The position numbers were made by a program, and so were the translations under genes. From positions 248,001-312,000 of the forward strand of contig NW_025813735.1 in assembly GCF_021917145.1 (NCBI RefSeq): a stretch of DNA of 64,000 nt. Reading direction: 5' to 3'. Below, piece by piece: positions 55,319-64,000 of the stretch; position 1 is the stretch's first letter, and the number at the start of each line of letters is the position of its first letter. The notes beneath the pieces are model-generated. The model saw nothing but the letters and a program-made list of their open reading frames with translations. It was not told the DNA's origin and searched no databases. The stretch comes from Hypomesus transpacificus (Eukaryota > Chordata > Actinopteri > Osmeriformes > Osmeridae).

Positions 55319-55559
55319 CATCTGTAGCACTTCCTACAACAGTCTAACCAACAGTGAAGAAACAACCTGTAACACGACAGACGAGATCCACCCACCTTCT
55401 GTGAAGTGACGACAACGCCCCCGCCCCCCCAAAAAAACGTAAGTCTCTTTTAGTGTGTAGTAACCTGTTATTCTCTCTTGTTTAATTTGAATCTAACGTC
55501 AATTATAGTTTTCTCTCTCTGTCTTAGGTTCAGGTCTCGCTACGTCGCTATCCACGACA

Positions 55560-57230
55560 ATGTCCTCTCCCCCGAATACCAGCTACCTCACCGCCGACCT
55601 GAAGCGATGCGTCGTGAACGACAGGATGGAGCCGTTTATCGTCCTCTACATTCTCATCTTCCTCGTGAGCCTGGCGGGAAACGCGACGTCCCTTTGGGCT
55701 TTCACCTGCGGCTCGTGTTTCCACGGTAGCAAGGAGTGTACAAACGTCTACCTGACCAACCTGCTTGCCTCCGATCTTATTCTGACGCTGGCCTTGCCCT
55801 TCAAGATCGCCAAGGATTTGGGTGTGTTGTCCTGGGAAATGATGGTGTTCCACTGCCAGGTCAGCGCGGTGCTTATCTACATCAGCTTGTACGCATCCAT
55901 CTTCTTCCTGGCTTTCATCAGTGTGGACCGCTACCTACAGGTGATGACTAAGTTATTGTCCGTCTAGAACAGTGTCACTATTGGTTAAAGTTCTGGGTTT
56001 ATAAGTAGCCTATTAGACAACCATCTGATAGGAGAGAGTTGACCTACACCTCAGAAGAATGACCAGTTCAGACACAGAGGTAGGGTTAGCAAAGCTTCTC
56101 TCAGGCATGAAGGTCAGGGGTCATGATTTATAGTGAATAAATCAAACACAGACAACAGGTGTTCCTCAATCAGGCGAACCCCAAATCATGAACAGGACAG
56201 CCACGACATGAACAGGACAGCCACGACATGAACAGGACAGCCACGACATGAACAGGACAGCCACGGTACTTTAGAAAAGCTTAAAAACGATCAGGACTCC
56301 TAGAAGTCGGGCCTAGAAAGTAACATTTTAGGGTTCCCCTGACCCAGACACTCATCACCACCCAGAGCCTATATACCACTCAGCCTAGATTGTACTTTAG
56401 GCTGTAGTACAAGTATAACTGTCCTATTCAGGATTATTCCATGATCCAATATTGATTACATAAAGAACCCAGCAGATGGAGGAACAGATGGATTGCATCA
56501 ACAGATAATAAGTTAGCTATTATTGTAAGCTTCCTCACTTCAAATAAAAGCGTCTCTCCAAACCAATGAAATCGTAACTCCTCCCACGCAGGTGATTGGC
56601 AGCCCCCGCGTGCTGAGCATGCGTGGCGTGGGCTTTGCCCGGCTGATGTCGGCGGTGGTGTGGATGCTGGTCCTCGTCGTCATGGTTCCCAACATGCTCC
56701 TCCCAATCCACAGCTTGGCGGAGGAGTCCCACCTCAGCTGCTCCGCCCTGAAGAAGGACGTGGGTCTTCACTGGCACACCTTCTCCGTCTTCCTTTCCAT
56801 GGCGCTGTTCCTAAACGCCTCCGTCGCCGTGCTGATCTCCAGCGGGCTCGTCCTGCAAAGGCTGCTGGGAAGCAGGAAGAATCCCGGCGACCGGGACAGC
56901 GCCTGCCAGGCCACCGTCTACATCGCCGTGGTGACCGTGGCGTACGTGGTTAGCTTCGTACCGTACCACGCCGTCCGCACTCCGTACACTCTCACCCAGG
57001 CCCAGGTCCTGGAGCAGGACTGCCCCACCAGGAGACACCTCTTCCTGGCTAAGGAATCCACCTGGCTGCTGGCCTTGCTGCATGTGTGTTTTGACCCTGC
57101 TTTCTACTACTTCTTCTCTCAGTCCTTCAGAGAGAGGATCGGGAAAGTATTTGACAGGAGGACTAGGAAGTCTGTTTCTGTCACCGAACCTGCTGCTGTG
57201 ATTCTGCATTCTGTAACTGCCACAGACTGA
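55560..57230 (+). CDS. gpr171: GPR171 orphan-type P2Y-like receptor, 2 coding exons
   Basis: Exons 55560-55940 and 56592-57230; 339 residues. Strong family match: NVYLTNLLASDLILTLALPFKIAKDLGV (TM2), FHCQVSAVLIYISLYASIFF (TM3), DRYLQ, GFAR then VVMVPNMLLPI (TM4), ECL2 SCSALKKDVGLHWH, FVPYHAVRTPYTLTQ (TM6) and CFDPAFYYFF (TM7). GPR171 in mammals responds to the peptide BigLEN. The intron falls two codons after DRY, right after YLQ. An AG ending at 55527 followed by 32 bp before the ATG suggests a spliced 5' UTR exon. The intron has four GACATGAACAGGACAGCCAC units at 56190-56266. Confidence 0.93.
56190..56266 (+). repeat. 20-bp repeat in the gpr171 intron
   Basis: Four copies of ATGAACAGGACAGCCACGAC. 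Confidence 0.93.
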
Positions 57231-57536
57231 ACGCAGGCAGGCTCTAACCCACACAGACAGCAGTTAGGAATCAGGGTAGGCTATCATTTTACTGAAACTA
57301 GAGATGAGAAGAGTCTTGGTGGATTTAACTATCATTTTCATCTGACATCTGAACAAATGGCTTCATATGTAAAAAAAGATTTAATGTATTCAATTGTATT
57401 CTGTGAACTACTCAATTTGGAAATGTATTTTGTCATGGAAAATCTTTATGGATGTGTTGTTCACTTTGATCAAGTCACAATGAAATATAAGCTATATTGT
57501 ATTTAAAACAAAAACAAAATTTCAAGTTTGATTACA

Positions 57537-57542
57537 AATAAA
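57537..57542 (+). promoter_or_regulatory. candidate poly(A) signal AATAAA (gpr171)
   Basis: AATAAA about 310 bp after the gpr171 stop. Confidence 0.5.
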
Positions 57543-57577
57543 TTCTGTTTTGGCACAATAACTACTTTAGGGGGAAT

Positions 57578-57672
57578 AGTGTATCTCATTGGTCAAACAT
57601 TTGGCTACAGGTCATGAGGTTGCAGGTTACATTTTTCCGTGAACGTCGATTTGGATAAAAGCGTCTGTGTAA
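57578..57672 (+). mobile_element. tRNA-derived SINE fragment
   Basis: Degenerate B-box region GGTTGCAGGTTACATTTT followed by the fish SINE-type tail TTGGATAAAAGCGTCTG. Confidence 0.6.
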
Positions 57673-58267
57673 GAATCATAGTTCAAGAAGGTTCTATTCT
57701 ATATAGGCCTATATAGGAATAGGCTATACAATCTGTATTCCATCTATTTAGCCCCTGGGGACCACGCGTCTTGTCTTTCTATTGGTTCAGAAGTCTTTAC
57801 AACAACGTTATTGTCCCTTGTGTCACGTGGCCAATGAGGTTCCATCAATTATATTCAAGCGCAATTAACTTGACATTTATGATGGCTCAGGGAACCGGAT
57901 AGGACCGTCCTCGAGTCTGCTGTCTGTCTGAGCAACGCTGTATCGACTCCATCAGACGTTCAGGTTTTTTTTTCTTCCGGGGCGCTTCTCATCTCCGTAG
58001 CTGTCCTCGAGGAGAGCTCCTCGAAATTTAAAACCCTGGTTACTTGGAGACGACCAGCAGATGAACTGCCAGTGTAACTAAATACTCACCGGACATTTTA
58101 GAATCGAAACACGCTACTTTCCCCGATTGGACTTGATAAGATAGTAGGCTATAAGAAAAAAAGTCATGATTTGGACTGGGACCCATTTGCCGTTACAGAA
58201 GTCACAAACGGGGGAGAGCGCCTCAGGGAGATGAGCAGCCTGGGTTAGACTCCAATATCGCCTCATT

Positions 58268-61200
58268 ATGCCAAATCGACAAAAGAAGATAATATTTGGC
58301 ATCGCCGGGGTGTTTAGTTTTGCCAGCGTTCTCATCGTTGCTGCAGCCATGGGCACGCCGTTTTGGGTAAACGGGACCGTTCTGTGTAAAACAGGAGCTC
58401 AACTAGTTAACGCGTCGGGACACGAACTAGACAAATTTATCGGAAGGATAAACTACGGCCTGTTTCATGGACAGAGAGTCAAACAGTGTGGACTAGGCGG
58501 AAGACCCTTCAGGTTTTCGTGTGAGTATAGGCCTGGTTTATTTCACGATAAGAAGATGGTTGAATTGTGTCTATTTAAAGATTAGAGATCAGTTGTTTGC
58601 CTCCTTGCTCATATATAATTCAAAGCAAATAACAATGAATGCAACAAGCAGTGACGTCAGCCCCATTAATAGTTGAAATGACATTGATAAAATACTTACT
58701 TATTTATATGATAATAACAAACATTAGTATTGTGCCTGAAAATTTGGTTAAGGTTAATGAACTCTTGACGTTTTAATGGTTATAAGAGTAAGTGACACAA
58801 AATATATGTCCCTTGCCTGTTGAATTGGTTGAGTGGCTTTGAAAATGACTTGCTCATTTTGGACGGCATGGAATGAATTGAAAGGAGAGTTGACTCTCTC
58901 GGTTATTAAAACAACAACAGTCCTGACAGAGTAAAAAGATTGCCTGATGTAAATCTCTTGGAGAAGCTTTGGCCCTTGCATGAGGCCAGCACAGCCTCCC
59001 TTCACAGCACATTTCAAAGTGTTTTTATGTAGCTCCACTTGGACCTAAGTTATACAAACACTCAACGGGTCAAGTAAAAACTCTTGGTGTTAAATTAACT
59101 ATTTGAAACCCATAAAATAGGCCTATATCAACAGATCCAAACATGTAAAGTGAATAGTTCACCGAACTGTCTTCTCCCCCTCTCATTGGTCAACAGCCCT
59201 AGGAAGGGAGATGAAATGTTGCAGTTAAGAGATTTCCTGAGATAACGACACATTTTAGTTTGCGAACAGAGGGAGTCTTTGTTTTCGATGTGACATAAGC
59301 ATTTTTGCACTAATGAGGGTTGGAGTACACTCAGAAAGATGTTGTGCTTGACTAGACAGCCAATGGAGCCTACCCATTGGTTCTGATAAACAAAACCAGT
59401 TTGTTCACTTATAGGCCATCTGTCCTTGTGTTAGTACTGTATAGATTTTCTCTGGATGATTTGATCTATTCTCAAAAACGCTGGCGTTATTTACTGTTAA
59501 GGTTCAATTTACTGTGAAACATAACAATTAGGGGTGTGACAATATATCATGGAACAAACATTTTACAATATGTATCGTAGAGTTATGGCAATATTTTTAC
59601 AATATGATGTCCGTTTGATCCAATTGGTTGAGCTACCTGTTCGTGACCTACTCTGCACCTGCGTCATGCGTGCATTCATTGCATTCACAGGAATCGCTTG
59701 AACTGAGTTAACTAAATTGTATGTACAACAAAGAAAATTATTGCAAATGTTTAATGTTTTTGAGAAAATCGGTTAATTGAGGTTGTTTCATTAAAAATGA
59801 TGTTCAAAATATCGTGATACGTATTGTATCGTACACCCAGTATTGTGATACGTATCAAATCGTGAGCTGAGTGTATCGTTACACCCCTAATAACGATCAT
59901 ATCCGTTCAACAAAACATTGTGTTCTCTCTTCACCCTCTCCTTCCTCTCCTCTCACCCCTCTGTCCTCCATCTCACGTTAATAGTTTTCCCAGACATGCT
60001 GGATTTCATCCCAGCGAGTCTTCACGTGACGGTGATCTTCTTCTGTGGTGTGCTACTTCTGTTCTCCTCCGTGGCGACGGCGTTCTTCATGTTCAACGCC
60101 TTTGGGAGTCCGTACGAGACGCTGCACGGCCCGCTGGGCCTCTATCTCTGGACCTTCGTCTGCTGTGAGCTTCACATCATGTTTAGACTTGTTCAGCCCT
60201 TTTCACCAGCAGTGTCCCAGAGGAATTCACAGATGCCCACAGATCGGCACCTATAACTAAGCTAAACCCTCAAGGAAGACGATGTAAAACTCAGGGTCAA
60301 AAGGAAACGTCAATATGCGGTTTTACTGAGACCGATACATATTCAGGCCGGTAAACAGCGTCTGGGTTTTAGCCAGGCCCAGCCACGGACAAGCCGCAGC
60401 TCTGGGACATGTTTCTATATGGAGCTTTGAGTTTGGTGTGTTGAGGCCTGACTCAGGATTAGACCATTTCTGAACATGGTAGTGAAGTAGAAGTTCCTAG
60501 CTTAGTGAATAGTGATCCAAGGTTAGTGTAGTGATATATCTTCAGGTTAGTGTAGTGATATCTCTAGGTTAGTGGAGTGATATCTCTAGGTTAGTGGAGT
60601 GATATCTCTAGGTTAGTGTAGTGATATCTCTAGGTTAGTGTAGTGATATCTCTAGGTTAGTGTAGTGATATCTCTAGGTTGGTGTAGTGATATCTCTAGG
60701 TTAGTGTACTGATATCTCTAGGTTGTCCCTCACAAAGTGGGACTCTTTCCAGACAGTTCTTCAAACATGGATCAGGTGTGTCTAATCAAGGCTCTGTGGG
60801 GGGTGGACTATTCATCCACTGAATAAGGGACCCAATTAAGAAACCCAGCACCAGAGCTACTAAAGATTTATTTCCTGAGGTGGGGTGGGGTGGTAATTAA
60901 TCAATGTTGTTGCCAAGTACCAAGGGCCAAGACACAGATTCTATTTGGTCTCTGTTACTGAAAATCACTATTGTGAAATGACACCTCAATTTACTGTATC
61001 AATATGGATACAAAAGAAAAAAGTCTTAGCGCCCCATAACTTGATTTTTGGATTAAGAGTTGTGGAAAATGGCTACACAAATAAAACATGATTAGATTGA
61101 ATTAAGTGTAAAAGTGTCCGGAGTCAAATCCCTCCCTGGCTCTTTGCTGCAGATCTTCTCCTCACTCTCACCTGCACTCACACTTAACTTACAAACTACC

Positions 61201-61547
61201 AAATAAAGCATAACAAATGCATATCTGTCCTGTTGTCTTCGCAGCAATTGTGTTTCCTCAACCAGTTTTCTTTCATCGCAGGCTTCTGCAGCTGCCTGGT
61301 GATGACCCTGTTCGCGTCCGAGGTGAAGATCAATCACCTGTCCGACAAGATCGCCAACTTCAACGAAGTCAACTTCGTCTACAAGACGTACACGGAGTGG
61401 TACGACCACTCCTTCTGGATAATCTTCCTCACCTTCCTCCTGCACTGCCTCAACTTCCTGTTGATCCGCGTGGCCGGGATCCAGTTTCCGTTTCAAGAGG
61501 CCAAAGACTTAGCAGTAAACACGGGCGCTGTGGATCTCATGTACTGA
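58268..61547 (+). CDS. clrn1: clarin-1, 3 coding exons
   Basis: Four-pass glycoprotein of hair-cell stereocilia and photoreceptors; loss in humans causes Usher syndrome type 3A. Exons 58268-58520, 59985-60164, 61282-61547 give 232 residues, the same length as human CLRN1. Start MPNRQKKIIFGIAGVFSFAS matches the family start. Conserved features are LCKTGA, LVNASG (Asn48 glycosylation site, the human N48K disease position), FIGRINYGLFHG, CGLGGRPFRFSFFPD across junction 1, FMFNAFGSPYETLHGPLGLY, LFASEVKI and terminal AADLMY-like AVDLMY. An extra potential glycosylation site NGT is at residue 35. Intron 1 contains a hAT MITE; intron 2 contains a 22-bp minisatellite. Confidence 0.97.
59529..59889. 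mobile_element. 361-bp hAT-type MITE in clrn1 intron 1
   Basis: Ends TAGGGGTGTGACAATATATC and TATCGTTACACCCCTA are inverted. Flanking 8-bp duplications are ATAACAAT (59521-59528) and ATAACGAT (59890-59897), with one mismatch. There are internal ATCGTGATACGTATTG motifs and no coding capacity. It ends about 95 bp before clrn1 exon 2. Confidence 0.88.
60485..60727 (+). repeat. 22-bp minisatellite in clrn1 intron 2
   Basis: About ten units of TATCTCTAGGTTAGTGTAGT plus GA. The rest of the intron to 61281 has no recognised element. Confidence 0.94.
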
Positions 61548-62298
61548 CTACTGCTACGTTGTTTAGTTTTACCCCCCCTTAGCGACACTGAGCCTCCCCT
61601 ATTAACTAGCCCCTCAATAGAGTCTTGAGGCGTGCGTCCACCTATTTGAGCGCTGTTGAAAGGACCGAAGCTAATCGGAGACTCTTAAGCCTGTTCTTGT
61701 CCTCCTGTGACAAGCTAGCCGTCTTTTCCGTGAGAATAAGAGACTCCCTCGGGAACTCCCGGCGAGAAAACCGTCTTGAATCTCCTTAGATTGGTGAGGG
61801 TGTTTTTTCCATCGTATCGTTAATTGCGGTGTCTTGTTGCCGTAGATGGTGTTCGAATTAGAGGCCCGGATTACACAGCCAGTGAAAGGTGGATGTTTAG
61901 CCTACTTTCCCTTATTTTATTGTTCATGTGTTTTTATGCTGTAGGTGTCCTAGCCTAACAGTGAAAGTCTACTCTAACATTTTTCCGGAAATGTAGGCTA
62001 GGATGTTTGTTGAACAAAGTTGTATTCGTTACTGTAATAGGTTTAATTCGAAGTTTGGCTGACAGAATATGCCTATTAGAAAACTGTGGGAATTATATTT
62101 CTGTTTTGGTCATTTAGTAGCCTGATGAATTTGTCACACGATGTGCCAATTATTGTGATTTTATAACCGGTCAGTTAAACTTCTGTAGCATTTATAGGGC
62201 TCATGTTTTGTTTATAGACCTGTTTCTGGCACTGACAGAAGTAACGTCAAAACATTTTGTTGAAAGAATTTCTGCCCTCTTTTCATGTGTCTCTTTAT

Positions 62299-62304
62299 AA
62301 TAAA
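62299..62304 (+). promoter_or_regulatory. candidate poly(A) signal AATAAA (clrn1)
   Basis: First AATAAA after the clrn1 stop (about 750 bp). Confidence 0.4.
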
Positions 62305-63403
62305 ATATTGATATTTACTGTGAAGGACCTCTTCATTCACAATCACACTTTAAGCTACATTGCTGAAGAAGCGGTTAGCCTACTGGTAAATTTTCAATGG
62401 CTTTCCATTGCTTTAAATATCAAACAGTTTGATAAAACTTTCCATCCTTTCTTTCATTCTCTTTCTCTCCATCCTTCTTCTCTATCGTTTTATTGTTCTG
62501 TTAAGAGTATTTTTACCACAAGCTGGCAGTGTGGTCAAACCATTTGAGACACAGAATCCAAGCAAAATAAGAAAAAGATCAATCCCATCTTTTCAGCTGA
62601 ACAGATAAAAGGCCTTCTACAAAAGAGCAGTAAACTGTTTTATTAGTTGCCATAGCCTTATGAAACATAACTGACAGACATGATAGGCTATAATTAAAGA
62701 GGCCACTCCTGCAAGCTACACTCCTACCGTTCAGGAACGTTCAAAGTTGTCTTTGAGGTGGCTGTATCTTAGTAACCTGATCATGAATATGCAGCTCCAC
62801 AGAAGCATATAACACAGACAACTTAGCCTGGCCCCTTCAGGGAAAAGTAAACAAGAATAGTTGAAGACTACTGGGTGGCATCCAGTTAGACTTGTATGAA
62901 CAGTCCTTGTTGCCCTTTATAGGTTTGTCCTTGACTGCACTCTAAAACACGGTAAGATTTTATGCTATCTGGCTGTGGTAGTATAGATTTATGAATGAGT
63001 TATTAATTAAATTATTTGTTGACTTTATAGTAGCCTATGACACCCCTTGTCTTTACAATATTTTGTATATGTGTTTAATTCTGCTAGATGTGACTCAAGC
63101 ATTTTTGCTGTTGTTACAAAAAAGTCAACTATTTACGTGACTAAATTATGATGTAATCTAAAAATATATATTTGCACGGCTAATAACTCAATATTTGTGT
63201 TTTGGATTTACAGTGTGCTTGGTTATGTCATTTGCACAAAAAAAAATGTTTGGCCTCTGTTTCAGTCTTAGATGACAATTTTTTTAATTTAAACTAATAA
63301 TGGTAGGCTACTGCACTTTAGTTCAATGCGTATTTCACAACCTGTTCCTTGAACATTTTGGTATTGCCTAGCCGGTGGAAAGCTTAAAGCAACCACCACC
63401 AAC

Positions 63404-63664
63404 CAGAGATGGCAAAAGTACAAACATCCTTCACTCAGGTACAGATACTCATGATCTCATAGACTCTGATAAAAGTTGAAGTACTGACCACACTTTTTCA
63501 GTCAAGTTAAAGTAAATAAGTGTGGGTCTCTGACATATACTTAAATAAAATGAAGTCATTACTACTACCCGTTTTAGTAAAAAGTTGTAAGAAAAATTGT
63601 GAGGTATTGATACCAGGAAGTACAGACTTAAGTACAGTAACAAAGTATTTACTTCCCATCTCTG
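63404..63664. mobile_element. 261-bp hAT-like MITE (CAGAGATGG ends)
   Basis: Inverted ends CAGAGATGGCAAAAGTAC and GTATTTACTTCCCATCTCTG. The interior is AAGT/ACTT rich. A clean 8-bp target duplication is not visible (flanks CCACCAAC and CAACCATT), so the copy is old or the boundary is slightly off. Confidence 0.75.
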
Positions 63665-64000
63665 CAACCATTTAAAAACCGTGTAATAACAACATAATAC
63701 ATGTGTAATAACAGTGTACTAAAAGTATAATATCAACATAATTACAGAGTGATAACAGTATATATACATAAATAAAATGATCATGCCACCACATACAGAC
63801 AAAAACTTAAGTAAAGAGCCTGGTTGGAAAATGTAAGAAGTAAAAAGTAGGCCTAGAGATATGTATGCAAACTAATAATTAATGACTTCATGTAAAAAGT
63901 TGTCAGAATAAGTACCAATGTCCGAAAAATAAATTGTGAAGAACTGTTGTCAGAAAAATAAATTGTGAAATACTGATACCAGAAAAAAACGGAGGGGTCT

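Larger units (their letters stand above)
57231..58267. other. gpr171 3' UTR and clrn1 5' region
   Basis: Candidate poly(A) signal AATAAA at 57537-57542. A tRNA-SINE fragment lies at 57578-57672 (GTCATGAGGTTGCAGGTTAC and GGATAAAAGCGTCTG). The segment from about 57850 to 58267 is more GC-rich and probably holds the clrn1 promoter and 5' UTR, but no specific promoter element is certain. Confidence 0.5.
61548..64000. other. clrn1 3' UTR and downstream intergenic sequence
   Basis: AATAAA at 62299-62304 is a candidate poly(A) signal. Downstream is AT-rich unique sequence with a MITE at 63404-63664 and related AAGTA-rich sequence to the window end. No gene was recognised. Confidence 0.5.

Overview
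The window is vertebrate nuclear DNA, almost certainly from a ray-finned fish. Its genes are split into many short exons with GT-AG introns. It is full of (CT)n/(CA)n microsatellites and long minisatellites, carries tRNA-derived SINE pieces and hAT, PIF/Harbinger and foldback DNA transposons, and has no prokaryotic features. The species cannot be named from sequence alone. There is one 100-base assembly gap (340-439).

Eight protein genes are recognisable, all on the + strand: ece2-like metalloprotease (3' 16 coding exons, 662-10829), ano7 anoctamin (23 coding exons, 15848-30657), rnf168 ubiquitin ligase (6 coding exons, 33018-35885), a tm4sf19-like L6 tetraspan (5 coding exons, 38925-42428), three P2Y12-clade receptors (gpr87-like 45553-46581; a receptor in the p2ry14 position 48591-51921; gpr171 55560-57230) and clrn1/clarin-1 (3 exons, 58268-61547). 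GPR87-P2RY14-GPR171-CLRN1 keeps the order known from human 3q25. ECE2, TM4SF19 and RNF168 also lie on human 3q, so the block looks like rearranged ancestral linkage with ano7 placed within it. The genes do not form one pathway; they are neighbours by ancestry.

The most unusual signal is that several minisatellites sit exactly on exon-intron junctions and multiply the splice signal itself. About 23 copies of a 5' splice site follow an ece2 exon (5885-6768). About 134 copies of a 34-bp unit carry the donor of ano7 coding exon 1 (15983-20556). About 24 copies carry the donor of the penultimate ano7 exon (29361-30297). 42 exact 40-bp copies of acceptor plus exon start precede tm4sf19-like exon 4 (40361-42040). 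A two-copy acceptor duplication precedes an ece2 exon (about 3757-3850). Other exons are preceded by pure simple-sequence pyrimidine tracts. Most very long open frames in the window are by-products of these arrays and are not genes.

Further points: an apparent 2-bp frameshift and a GC-AG intron in ano7; a 1.66-kb foldback transposon with nearly identical ~490-bp arms and a 6-bp target duplication upstream of gpr171; hAT and Harbinger remnants inside the intron of the p2ry14-position receptor; a 39-bp coding repeat in that receptor's tail; and a hAT MITE about 95 bp before clrn1 exon 2.
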